Assembly (NCBI RefSeq): GCF_000259075.1
Contig: NZ_AJKI01000008.1
Coordinates: 54,414 to 118,413, forward strand
DNA: 64,000 bases
Direction: 5' to 3'
Source: Marinilabilia salmonicolor JCM 21150
GTDB lineage: Bacteria; Bacteroidota; Bacteroidia; Bacteroidales; Marinilabiliaceae
Part shown: piece by piece, positions 53,935 through 62,901 of the stretch
Layout of the letters: each line of letters opens with the position of its first letter
Numbering within the stretch: position 1 is the stretch's first letter
Translations under genes and position numbers: made by a program
The notes under the pieces: generated by a model
Database searches by the model: none
What the model saw: the letters and a program-made list of their open reading frames with translations, nothing else
Told to the model about the DNA's origin: nothing

Positions 53935-55182
53935 ATGATAAAACTTAAAAAAGAGTATAAAATTGCAATCACAGTTGTTGCTGCCCTGGTTATTTTAATC
54001 TGGGGACTGAGTTTCCTGAAAGGGAAGAATATCTTTAATTCAGGAGATCTGTATTACGGCGTTTATTCCAGGGTTAACGGACTTACCGAAGCAAGTCCGA
54101 TTCACTATCACGGATACAAAGTGGGTTCGGTAATGGAAATTCAATTCTATCCCGAGCGGGAAGATCGTTTTGTGGTCGTATTCTCACTGAGCAAGGAAAT
54201 GTCCCTGAACGAAAATACACTCGCCCAGATTTATAGCTTTGACTTGATGGGGGCTAAAGCTGTGCGTTTTGTTGACAATGGGGCAGGAGCTTTATTAATG
54301 CCCGGCGATACTTTAAAAACCGACATTGAAAGAGGATTGACTGCCGAACTGGCGCCTATCAAAAACAAGGTAGAAAATCTGGTGGTTCGGATGGACAGTA
54401 CGCTGAACAGTTTATCCGGCGTTTTTTCCAATGAAAACAATGAGAGTCTGGAAGAGGGTATGAAAAGTTTCCGGGCGATGATGAGAAATCTGGAACAAAC
54501 CACAGCAACGGTCAATGCTTCGCTGGGCAATGGGGGAGCTCTGAACCGTACACTGACCAACATTGATTCGGTTACCGGGGTTCTGGCCCGACAACAGGAT
54601 AATATTTCCTCAACTATGGAAAATGTGGCCGGGTTCAGTAATCAATTGGCAAAGGTACATCTTGACAGTCTTGCGGCAGGAATTGATTCCAGTCTCACAT
54701 TGGTTAACACATTGCTTCGACAGGCACAGGAGGGAGAAGGAAGTCTGGGGTTATTGCTTTCGGATGAAGGTCTGTATTATAACCTGATGGATGCCTCTGC
54801 CAATCTGGACCGGTTACTTGCCGATGTTCGTCACAATCCGGAACGATACCTGAGTATTTCTGCAGTCGATTTGGGCAAAGATGTTTATCTGAATGTTTCT
54901 GATGAACGGGCCGAACAGCAGGGAATTGTTTATAAGGTTGAGATTGCCCGATCTAATGAACCACTCCAAATCAAGAATCAAATGATAAAAGAGAACTATC
55001 GTATTTTTGAGGATACTGATGGGAATAAATACACTTACACTATTGGTAATTCTTCTTCCTATGCGGAAATAAAGGGCATCCGGGATGAAATTATTCATCA
55101 GTTTCCCGATGCCGAAGTAGTCGCATTTAAGGATGGGAAGGCCATTCGACTAATTAAAGCCCTTCGACAAACCGGAGAATAA
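53935..55182 (+). CDS. MlaD family (MCE) lipid-transport protein
   Basis: ATG at 53935 gives MIKLKKEYKIAITVVAALVI, a single N-terminal membrane helix; the TTG-started longer frame is unlikely. The MCE domain (about residues 38-120: GVYSRVNGLTEASPIHYHGYKVGSV) is the substrate-binding ring of phospholipid transporters. A long helical region (about 135-300) and a C-terminal SPOR-like piece (VYKVEIARSNEPLQIKN...YTYTIGN) follow. The tail resembles that of the amidase just upstream. The 415-residue protein probably works in retrograde lipid transport between membranes. Confidence 0.9.
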   Translation: MIKLKKEYKIAITVVAALVILIWGLSFLKGKNIFNSGDLYYGVYSRVNGLTEASPIHYHGYKVGSVMEIQFYPEREDRFVVVFSLSKEMSLNENTLAQIYSFDLMGAKAVRFVDNGAGALLMPGDTLKTDIERGLTAELAPIKNKVENLVVRMDSTLNSLSGVFSNENNESLEEGMKSFRAMMRNLEQTTATVNASLGNGGALNRTLTNIDSVTGVLARQQDNISSTMENVAGFSNQLAKVHLDSLAAGIDSSLTLVNTLLRQAQEGEGSLGLLLSDEGLYYNLMDASANLDRLLADVRHNPERYLSISAVDLGKDVYLNVSDERAEQQGIVYKVEIARSNEPLQIKNQMIKENYRIFEDTDGNKYTYTIGNSSSYAEIKGIRDEIIHQFPDAEVVAFKDGKAIRLIKALRQTGE

Positions 55183-55479
55183 CAGCTATTTTATTGTTAA
55201 ATAGAATAGGCAAAAAAAAGATTTTGATGAAAATGATGATTTTTTTCAAAATTCGGTTCAACCACCTTTAATTCAAGTGTTTGTGTGTGTTAACTGAAAG
55301 TTAATTTTTTTTAGTTTATTGCTGAATATCAATGCCTTATACATGGTTAATTTCAATGGTTTGACTATTAACGGGATAAAGTGATTCCTGAAATTTCAAC
55401 CCTTAACCCATTTTTTTTTCCAGTTTTTTTTAGCAAATTTTGTCCTTACCGAAGCACAAATTATTAACATATTGTAGAA

Positions 55480-56931
55480 ATGGAAGGCATAGAAACCAAA
55501 CTGGATCATAAGCAAATATGGGCTGAGTGTTTAAATTACATTCAGGCATCAATCCCGGTAAACGATTTTCAAACCTGGTTTGAACCCATTGTTCCACTTA
55601 AACTGGAGCACAGAGTGCTGACGATTCAGGTGCCTACTTATTATTTTTACGAATTCATTGAGGAACAGTATATTAAGCTGGTCGGGAAGGCGCTTCGGGA
55701 AATTATCGGGCCAGGAGCCAAGCTTGAATACAGTGTGGTAATGGCTCGTAAACAGACTCCTTCGGCTTCCAATTCCTATACGGTCAATTATCCTACAGCT
55801 GAACGTCATGATTTGCGTAATCGTGCTGTCGATAAAAAATACTCACGTCAGGAGCAACCGCAAATCAGAAATCCATTTATAATTCCCGGGGTAAAGAAAC
55901 TGGATATTGATCCGCAGTTAAATCCTGAATATACGTTTGAAAATTTTGTGGAAGGTGATTGCAACCGTCTTGCACGATCGGCCAGTGATGCTGTAGCCAA
56001 AAATCCCGGTAAAACTGCTTTTAACCCCTTGTTTTTGTATGGAAACAGTGGTTTAGGTAAAACGCATCTGGCTCAGGCTATTGGTATTGAGGTGAAAAAG
56101 CAATATCCTGAAAAGACTGTTCTTTATGTAAGTGCCAATAAGTTTACCACCCAATATACAGATTCGGTGGCGCGCAATTCAGCCAATGATTTTATGCATT
56201 TTTATCAGATGATTGATGTATTGATCATTGATGATATTCAGGAACTTGCCGGAAAGGAAGGAACGCAAAATACTTTCTTCCACATTTTTAATCACTTGCA
56301 TCAGTCAGGAAAACAGCTGATTTTGACATCTGATAAAGCTCCGGTGGCGCTCAAAGGGATGAAAGAAAGGCTTCTGACCCGTTTTAAATGGGGCTTGCCT
56401 GCAGATTTACAATCTCCCGATTTCAATACCAGGGTGGATATTTTAAAGACCAAGATATACAAGGACGGAATTTCCGTATCTGATGAAATTGTTCATTACA
56501 TTGCTTCACACATTACCGACAATGTGCGTGAACTTGAAGGAGCATTGATTTCACTTTTGGCAATGTCAACGCTTAACAAGGCAGAAATTACACTTGATAT
56601 AGCCAGTACCGTTGTTAATCGGTTGGTGAGTAAACCACAACGCGAGATTACCGTCGGTCAGATTCAACAGAAAGTTTGCGATTTTTATGGCATTAATATG
56701 GATGCTTTGCAGTCAAAAACCAGAAAGCGGGAGATTGTTCAGGCCAGACAGGTCGCCATGTTCTTTTCTAAGAATTTAACCAATTCTTCACTCTCGTCCA
56801 TTGGCTCTCAAATTGGTCAGCGCGATCATGCCACTGTATTGCATGCCTGTAAGGCTGTGAAAAACCTGCAGGAGACCAATACCGAGTTTAAGCATCAGTT
56901 GAAAGAGATTGAAGGACTCCTGCGACAGTAA
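55480..56931 (+). CDS. dnaA: Chromosomal replication initiator DnaA
   Basis: The 483-residue DnaA starts replication by binding DnaA boxes and opening the origin. Domain I is at about residues 10-90 (WAECLNYIQASIPVNDFQTWFEPI), followed by a variable linker to about 150. The AAA+ domain has Walker A GNSGLGKTHLAQAIG near 191 and Walker B VLIIDDIQEL near 255. The C-terminal domain IV holds the QRDHATVLHACKAV signature near 450. The 297-bp upstream region is very AT-rich and probably carries the promoter; no clear cluster of DnaA boxes was recognised there. Confidence 0.97.
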   Translation: MEGIETKLDHKQIWAECLNYIQASIPVNDFQTWFEPIVPLKLEHRVLTIQVPTYYFYEFIEEQYIKLVGKALREIIGPGAKLEYSVVMARKQTPSASNSYTVNYPTAERHDLRNRAVDKKYSRQEQPQIRNPFIIPGVKKLDIDPQLNPEYTFENFVEGDCNRLARSASDAVAKNPGKTAFNPLFLYGNSGLGKTHLAQAIGIEVKKQYPEKTVLYVSANKFTTQYTDSVARNSANDFMHFYQMIDVLIIDDIQELAGKEGTQNTFFHIFNHLHQSGKQLILTSDKAPVALKGMKERLLTRFKWGLPADLQSPDFNTRVDILKTKIYKDGISVSDEIVHYIASHITDNVRELEGALISLLAMSTLNKAEITLDIASTVVNRLVSKPQREITVGQIQQKVCDFYGINMDALQSKTRKREIVQARQVAMFFSKNLTNSSLSSIGSQIGQRDHATVLHACKAVKNLQETNTEFKHQLKEIEGLLRQ

Positions 56932-57010
56932 AACTTATTTTAATTCGGACACAATTTAATTTTTATGTCTTTTTGTTTCCGATATTACAATTTTCAGTTT
57001 GTAAAAACAG

Positions 57011-57046
57011 AAAGCCTCATCAGACATTTTGTTTGAATGGGGCTTT
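57011..57046 (+). terminator. Rho-independent terminator after dnaA
   Basis: AAAGCCTCAT (57011-57020) pairs with ATGGGGCTTT (57037-57046), one G-T pair included, and is followed by AGTTTTTT. It lies 80 bp past the dnaA stop. Confidence 0.8.
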
Positions 57047-57604
57047 AGTTTTTTACCTGCTTTATATATAAAACCGGTAAGGTGTAAACAGTCTGAAAAC
57101 CTGAGCAATATCCTGGGGGGCTTCCCCAGTCTATTGCTTAAAGACCGTCGGCCTTTTAAAAACAAACCCTCACCTTGTCACTCTGCGATATTATGCATTT
57201 TCTTAAAAGGGAAAGCCCTGCTTTTAGAAGGACTGATTAATTTATGAATTATTGTGGTGAGATGGTCAAACAGCAAAAAATATGAACAACAACAGATGAA
57301 ACGAACATGATATATTTTAAGCATAAATATCACAAAAAAATATTTTTAAAAAATAATATGTGAGAGCGAAGCAGTTTCATTCGTTCTCAAATTTTATACT
57401 AATGAAACGAGCTTGGCAATGGTTGCCTATAAAGAACATATATAAAATCAATCATGTGAGTTCCATCCGGCTTTAGCAAACAAAATTTATACGGATGAAT
57501 TAGTCAGGTCAATTCTTTCTTTTAAAAAGCATATCTTTGGTACTTTCTTTGATGATTTTTTGCGAATTTTGTGCCAGAATAAAACGATTTTGAAAAGTTT
57601 GATC
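57047..57604. other. Gene-free region between dnaA and the LysM gene
   Basis: Nothing coding is convincing. At 57360-57510 a sequence resembling that near 49490-49600 occurs (GCGAAG..., TTGGCAAyGrTTG, GTGAGTTCCATCCG). It may be another dispersed repeat relic. The promoter of the LysM gene must lie near the right end. Confidence 0.4.
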
Positions 57605-60055
57605 ATGTTAAATAGTACTTTCCGCATCAACAGTGTTTTTATTTTAGTTATTTGGTTGTTGTCAACGGGTTTTTCGGTTGCTCAGGGTCAAGAAGGTCAG
57701 TCCCCCGGCGAACACAGGATTGTTGTTGATGGGCACGAATATTTCCTGCATGTGGTAAAGCCGGGTGAAGGATTTTTTGCGATAGCGCGTCGGTACAATG
57801 TTACTCAACAGGAAATTCTTGAGGCCAATCCGGAACTTGAGGGCGGACTGAAAAAAGACCAGGTGATTAAGGTTCCGGTTATTGAGGGACGCAACGATAA
57901 TAAAACCAATATGGTTCGTTCGGGTGATTATATTCTTCATACTGTAGAAAAAGGTCAGACCGCCTGGTTTATATCCCGGAAATATGGTGTTGAAGTGAAG
58001 GACATCTATGAAAATAACGCAGGATCAGAAAAACAACTGATTGTGGGAAGTATCATACGTGTACCGGTCAAAAAAGAAGAAGATCGTCAGGAGCATCAAC
58101 AGGATGAGGATAAATTTGTTTATCATGAAGTTCAGCCCGGCAATACACTTTATTCACTTTCCCGACGATACGATGTAACAGTTGAAGAAATTTTACAAAA
58201 CAATCCGGGGCTTCGCAGTGGCAGCTTGTTACCGGGGTCGTTGGTTCGAATTCCAAAGGTTACTGAACCTGATGATGCCGTGGTTTCTTCACAGCAGGAA
58301 GAAGCAGGTGTGATTCAGGGAGAGGGCTATATTTATCATGAAATTCGTCCCGGACAAACACTTTATTCTATTAGTAAACGATACCAGGTTGATCTGGATG
58401 TTATCCGTAATGCCAATCCTGATGCGGATACGGATGATTTGAAACCTGGCTATATGCTGCGTATTCCACGTCAGACCGACGAAGAGGTTGCGAAATCAGA
58501 CCATCAGCAAAATCTTTTTGAACGTCATAAAGTGAAACGCAGGGAAACACTTTTCTCCATTTCACGTCAGTATAATGTGGATATGGAAACCATTCGTAAG
58601 GTGAATCCAACTGTTGATTTTTCAAATCTTAAAAAGGGAACAGAATTAAATATTCCAATGGATCAGTGGTTTGTCCAGAATCTCCCGGGAGTTGAGGAGC
58701 AGGGTGAAATGGCTGAAGGTGTGCCTGACTCACTGAAAGTGGAAAGATTTATTCCCACACGAAATCTTTGTGACAACAGAGAGGGGATTGGTTATTCCCG
58801 ACCTGCCAAAGTTGCGGTTTTATTACCTTTTGCACTTGATGCCACCGATGAAGCCAATGTTATTGTCAAAGTCGAAAATGGTGATACCATCCGGACGCCC
58901 AGGAAATATCCTGTGATTTCTCGTCGGTCACGCATTTTTGTAGAGTTCTATGAAGGGGTTTTACTGGCTCTGGATGAATTGAAAAAGGAGAATGTCAATG
59001 TGGATCTTTCCGTTTACGATATTACCCAGAACAATGGAAATATTGAACTCCTGCTGAATTCTAATCCTGAGTTGAAAGAGGTGGATATTATTATCGGACC
59101 GGCACGTTCGGATGATCTGGAGGTGGTTTCCGACTTTTCTATTAAGCATCAGATTAAGTTGGTTTATCCGCTTTCCAACGTCAATCCTGTTCTTGACAGA
59201 AACCCTTATGTTTTCCAGGTCAATACCCCGGATACGTTGCTGTTTGATAAGATGGCCAATGAAATTATACGCCAGTCCGAATCATACAATCTTCTGGCCA
59301 TCATACCGGAAGGTGAGGATCCTTATGCGTCTGCATTTCTGGATAATTTTCGGCAGAAGGTCTTTTTTAATGAGTTTTCGCTGAATAAGGATATGAATTA
59401 CCGGGAATACCGGATGATGGGCAAAGAGGACATGACCAACCTGGAGGCTTTACTGGACCCCGTGAAGAAAAATTTTGTGGTGGTGCCCACCAACAGCGAG
59501 GCCACCCTTTCCAAGATAGTGCCTACGCTGGCAGGTATTGCAGAAAAAGGAAAGGTGAAAATTTCTCTTTTCGGGATGACTGAGTGGCTAAGGGCGCAGT
59601 CCATTGAGCCCGGGGATATGTTCTCGCTTAACACGCAGTTGTTTACATTCTTTGCCTTTGATTACGAGAGTGATAAAACACAGGATTTTATAGAGAAATA
59701 CAGAAGTTGGTATCATACAGAGCCGCATGCTGTTTCGTCCTATTTCCAGAACTCTTCATCTTCTTCAGGATATTCGCGCTATGGCGCCTGGGGATACGAC
59801 GTGGCTTATTACTTTATTTCATCTTTGACAAAGCGTGGTGAGTATTTTGAATTTTGCCCTGAACCGTTGCTGGATGTTCAGCCTGTTCAGTTTAATTTTT
59901 CTTTTAAACGCATCTCGAACTGGGGCGGCTTTTACAATGACGGAATTTTTCTGTTGAAATTCCTGCCCGGTTACAAGGTAGTCAGAACACCCGTAATTTC
60001 CTTCCAACCCATGATTCCCATCGGGGATGATAACAATGCTATTGAATCGTTTTAA
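57605..60055 (+). CDS. Five-LysM protein with periplasmic-binding-like C-terminal domain
   Basis: Start ATG 57605 opens with a signal peptide (MLNSTFRINSVFILVIWLLS). The 816-residue protein has five LysM domains between about residues 35 and 365, each of the form YHxVxPGxTLYSISRRYxVxxxxIxxxNP...IPx, which bind peptidoglycan. From about residue 410 (AKVAVLLPFALDA) it has a type-1 periplasmic-binding-protein-like domain with VDIIIGPARSDDLEVVSDFS. It is probably a periplasmic cell-wall-associated protein; the ligand is unknown. The ABC-F gene follows 11 nt later. Confidence 0.88.
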   Translation: MLNSTFRINSVFILVIWLLSTGFSVAQGQEGQSPGEHRIVVDGHEYFLHVVKPGEGFFAIARRYNVTQQEILEANPELEGGLKKDQVIKVPVIEGRNDNKTNMVRSGDYILHTVEKGQTAWFISRKYGVEVKDIYENNAGSEKQLIVGSIIRVPVKKEEDRQEHQQDEDKFVYHEVQPGNTLYSLSRRYDVTVEEILQNNPGLRSGSLLPGSLVRIPKVTEPDDAVVSSQQEEAGVIQGEGYIYHEIRPGQTLYSISKRYQVDLDVIRNANPDADTDDLKPGYMLRIPRQTDEEVAKSDHQQNLFERHKVKRRETLFSISRQYNVDMETIRKVNPTVDFSNLKKGTELNIPMDQWFVQNLPGVEEQGEMAEGVPDSLKVERFIPTRNLCDNREGIGYSRPAKVAVLLPFALDATDEANVIVKVENGDTIRTPRKYPVISRRSRIFVEFYEGVLLALDELKKENVNVDLSVYDITQNNGNIELLLNSNPELKEVDIIIGPARSDDLEVVSDFSIKHQIKLVYPLSNVNPVLDRNPYVFQVNTPDTLLFDKMANEIIRQSESYNLLAIIPEGEDPYASAFLDNFRQKVFFNEFSLNKDMNYREYRMMGKEDMTNLEALLDPVKKNFVVVPTNSEATLSKIVPTLAGIAEKGKVKISLFGMTEWLRAQSIEPGDMFSLNTQLFTFFAFDYESDKTQDFIEKYRSWYHTEPHAVSSYFQNSSSSSGYSRYGAWGYDVAYYFISSLTKRGEYFEFCPEPLLDVQPVQFNFSFKRISNWGGFYNDGIFLLKFLPGYKVVRTPVISFQPMIPIGDDNNAIESF

Positions 60056-60066
60056 GTTTTTTTTAT

Positions 60067-62037
60067 ATGGTTTCTGTTAACCAACTGACACTTGATTTTG
60101 GTACCTTTTTGCTTTTTGAGAATGTTTCGTTTCTGATCAACCCACGTGATAGAATTGGGCTTGTAGGGAAAAATGGTGCCGGTAAAACGACCTTGTTGAA
60201 GGTGATTACCGGAGCGCAGGAGCCCACATCGGGTGAGGTAACCATGCCTCGTGATTTTTCTGTGGGGTACCTTCCGCAGGTGATGAAACACGATGACCGC
60301 TTCTCTGTTTTTGAAGAGACAGAGCAGGCTTTTTCCGAAATTAAGAAACTGGAAAAGCAGATTGAAGAGCTTACTCATGCCATTCACCAACGTGAAGACT
60401 ATCATTCGGATGAATATCTTTCGTTGATTGATCGGCTGACTGAAGCTACCGAACGTTTTAATATGTTTGGGGGCCACGATTACCGGTCGCGTATCGAGGT
60501 TACCTTAAAAGGCCTGGGTTTTAAACCATCCGATTTTCAGCGTCCCACTTCTGAGTTTAGTGGTGGGTGGAGAATGCGAATTGAACTTGCTAAGATATTG
60601 TTGCGAAAACCCGATTTGTTTCTATTGGATGAGCCAACCAACCACCTGGACATTGAGTCTATTACCTGGCTCGAAGATTTTTTGAAAAATTATAGTGGCG
60701 CGGTCGTGCTTATTTCGCACGATAAAGCTTTTCTGGATAATGTAACTACCAGAACCATCGAAATTTCACTGGGCAAAATATACGATTATAAGGCCTCCTA
60801 TTCACAGTTTGTAACCCTGAGGCACGAAAGACGGGAGCAACAGATGGCCGCTTATCGCAATCAGCAAAAAAAGATTGAAGATACCGAGCAATTTATCGAG
60901 CGCTTTCGTTACAAGGCCACTAAGGCTGTGCAGGTGCAGTCGCGCATCAAACAGCTCGAGAAAATGGATCGCATTGAGGTGGATGAGTTTGATAACAGTA
61001 AGCTGAATATTAAGTTTCCGCCGGCCCCGCATTCCGGGAAAATTGTGGTAAGTGGTAAGCATGTTTCCAAATCGTATGGTGATTTGCTGGTGCTCGACGA
61101 TATAGATTTTGATATAGAAAGAGGGGAGAAGGTGGCCTTTGTGGGAAAAAACGGGGAAGGAAAAACCACGCTGGCCCGGATTATCATGCAGGAACTTCAG
61201 CACAAAGGAACTGTAAAGCTTGGGCATCAGGTTAAGATTGGATACTTTGCCCAGAACCAGGCTGAAAGACTGGATGAAAACCTGACAGTTTTTGAAACAG
61301 TTGATAACGTGGCTGCTGGTGATATCCGAACAAAAGTCAGAGATTTGCTGGGAGCTTTTCTCTTTAGTGGGGAAGAGGTGGATAAAAAAGTTTCTGTTTT
61401 GTCGGGAGGGGAACGTACCCGGCTGGCAATGGTTATGCTTTTGCTGGAGCCTGTGAACTTCCTGGTGCTTGATGAACCGACCAATCATCTGGATATGCGT
61501 TCGAAAGATATTCTGAAACAGGCACTGAATGATTTTGAAGGTTCTGTGCTGGTGGTTTCGCACGACAGAGAGTTCCTGGATGGTTTGGTGGACAGGATTT
61601 TTGAATTTACCAATAAGAAGACCAAAGAACACCTGGGTGGAATTTATGAATTTCTCCGAAAGAAAAAGATGGACAGCCTTCAGGAGTTGGAGAAGGTGTC
61701 TCCAAAGGCAAACAAGACCGAATTGGGGTCATCAGGAGTATCGTCGGGGCAGTCGGGTAAGATTGCCTTCGCCGAGCGAAAAGAACTGAACAAACGCATT
61801 AAAAAGGCTGAAAACGAGGTTTCAAAAGCAGAGGAAGATATTGCCAGACTGGAGAATGAACAGGAAGGTTTGTCGGCCATTATGGAAAATCCTGAAAAAG
61901 CCTCAGATCCCGCTGTTTTTGAAATGTATCAGAAAATTGAAAAGAATCTTGATACAGCGATGGAGCAATGGGAGAATGCACATCTTGAACTCGAGGAGTT
62001 ACAACAAAAAAGAAAGGTATTGGATGAAAATGCCTGA
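60067..62037 (+). CDS. ABC-F family ATPase
   Basis: This 656-residue soluble protein has two ABC domains: Walker A GKNGAGKTTL near residue 35 and GKNGEGKTTL near 360, signatures FSGGWRMR and LSGGERTR, and Walker B LFLLDEPTNHLD and FLVLDEPTNHLD. Between them lies the linker arm (about 240-310), and the C-terminus is a coiled coil (about 580-656), as in Uup/EttA-like proteins. ABC-F proteins act on the ribosome in translation control or rescue. There is no membrane domain, so it is not a transporter. Confidence 0.93.
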   Translation: MVSVNQLTLDFGTFLLFENVSFLINPRDRIGLVGKNGAGKTTLLKVITGAQEPTSGEVTMPRDFSVGYLPQVMKHDDRFSVFEETEQAFSEIKKLEKQIEELTHAIHQREDYHSDEYLSLIDRLTEATERFNMFGGHDYRSRIEVTLKGLGFKPSDFQRPTSEFSGGWRMRIELAKILLRKPDLFLLDEPTNHLDIESITWLEDFLKNYSGAVVLISHDKAFLDNVTTRTIEISLGKIYDYKASYSQFVTLRHERREQQMAAYRNQQKKIEDTEQFIERFRYKATKAVQVQSRIKQLEKMDRIEVDEFDNSKLNIKFPPAPHSGKIVVSGKHVSKSYGDLLVLDDIDFDIERGEKVAFVGKNGEGKTTLARIIMQELQHKGTVKLGHQVKIGYFAQNQAERLDENLTVFETVDNVAAGDIRTKVRDLLGAFLFSGEEVDKKVSVLSGGERTRLAMVMLLLEPVNFLVLDEPTNHLDMRSKDILKQALNDFEGSVLVVSHDREFLDGLVDRIFEFTNKKTKEHLGGIYEFLRKKKMDSLQELEKVSPKANKTELGSSGVSSGQSGKIAFAERKELNKRIKKAENEVSKAEEDIARLENEQEGLSAIMENPEKASDPAVFEMYQKIEKNLDTAMEQWENAHLELEELQQKRKVLDENA

Positions 62038-62043
62038 CTTAAC

Positions 62044-62092
62044 CTCTAGCCTCTAACCTCTAACTTCTAACTTCTAACCTCTAATATCTACT
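62044..62092. repeat. 7-bp tandem repeat (CTCTAAC), about 7 units
   Basis: Heptads start at 62044 (CTCTAGC), 62051 and 62058 (CTCTAAC), 62065 and 62072 (TTCTAAC), 62079 (CTCTAAT) and a decayed one at 62086. The array fills nearly the whole 72-bp gap between the ABC-F gene and rlmB. Confidence 0.85.
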
Positions 62093-62109
62093 GACTAAAA
62101 ACTAATAAC

Positions 62110-62841
62110 ATGGCAAAAGAGATAATTTACGGAATACGTGCGGTAATGGAAGCTATTCAGGGCGGCCGCGACTTAGAAAGAGTATTGATCAGTGAAAATC
62201 TGAAAGGCAATCTGGCAAAGGAACTGCAGGATCTGATTCGTGAAAAGGATATTACCTTTAAGAAGGTAAAACCGGAGCGCATTGACTGGGCAACGAAAAA
62301 CAATCACCAGGGAGTGGTGGCTTATTTGCCTCCGGTGGAATATCACAACATCGAAAAAGTGGTGGAAGATCTGATGGAGCTGGGGAAAGAACCTTTTGTG
62401 CTGATACTGGACGGTATTACTGATGTACGAAATTTCGGAGCCATTGCACGCACCGCCGAGTGCGCAGGTGTTGATGCCATTGTTCTTCCCGAGAAAGGAA
62501 GTGTTTCTGTGACTTCCGATGCCATAAAGACATCTGCAGGAGCTTTGTTTCGGGTTCCTGTTTGCCGTGAAAAAAACCTTTATTATGTATTGAGGCATCT
62601 GAAAGATCGCAACTTTACGGTTGCTGCAGCTTCAGAAAAGGGTGACATCGATTATCGCAAGGCTGAATACAAAGGATCGGTGGCTCTTATTATGGGAGCC
62701 GAGGACAAAGGGGTGTCGGGACAGCTGCTTAAACTGGCAGATGCTCATGTCTCCATTCCCATCCATGGAGAAATAGGTTCTTTGAATGTATCCGTTGCTG
62801 CCGGAGTGTTGATTTATGAAGTTTTGCGTCATCGCGATTGA
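62110..62841 (+). CDS. rlmB: 23S rRNA (guanosine-2'-O)-methyltransferase RlmB (TrmH family)
   Basis: This 243-residue SPOUT enzyme methylates the 2'-O of a guanosine in 23S rRNA. The N-terminal substrate-binding domain covers about 1-75 (IYGIRAVMEAIQGGRDLERV). The SPOUT domain has motif 1 DGITDVRNFGAIARTAECAG near 102, motif 2 ALIMGAEDKGVS near 195 and motif 3 IPIHGEIGSLNVSVAAGVLIYE near 217. All are intact. Confidence 0.95.
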   Translation: MAKEIIYGIRAVMEAIQGGRDLERVLISENLKGNLAKELQDLIREKDITFKKVKPERIDWATKNNHQGVVAYLPPVEYHNIEKVVEDLMELGKEPFVLILDGITDVRNFGAIARTAECAGVDAIVLPEKGSVSVTSDAIKTSAGALFRVPVCREKNLYYVLRHLKDRNFTVAAASEKGDIDYRKAEYKGSVALIMGAEDKGVSGQLLKLADAHVSIPIHGEIGSLNVSVAAGVLIYEVLRHRD

Positions 62842-62872
62842 TAAGATTGTTGGTTGAGCCGGTCGTTTTGAT

Positions 62873-62880
62873 TATATTTG
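62873..62880 (+). promoter_or_regulatory. -7 promoter element (TATATTTG) for dnaX
   Basis: TATATTTG fits TAnnTTTG, with a TTG at 62850-62852 about 20 bp upstream as a possible -33 element. It lies 21 bp before the dnaX start codon in the 60-bp gap after rlmB. Confidence 0.5.
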
Positions 62881-62901
62881 TTGCGCTCATAGAAAAAAAT
62901 T

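Noticed and set aside
55183..55479. oriC next to dnaA
   Set aside because: The region is AT-rich but no cluster of DnaA boxes (TTATCCACA-like) was recognised.
62173..62598. Long minus-strand frame inside rlmB
   Set aside because: Antisense to a clear SPOUT methyltransferase; shadow of codon use.
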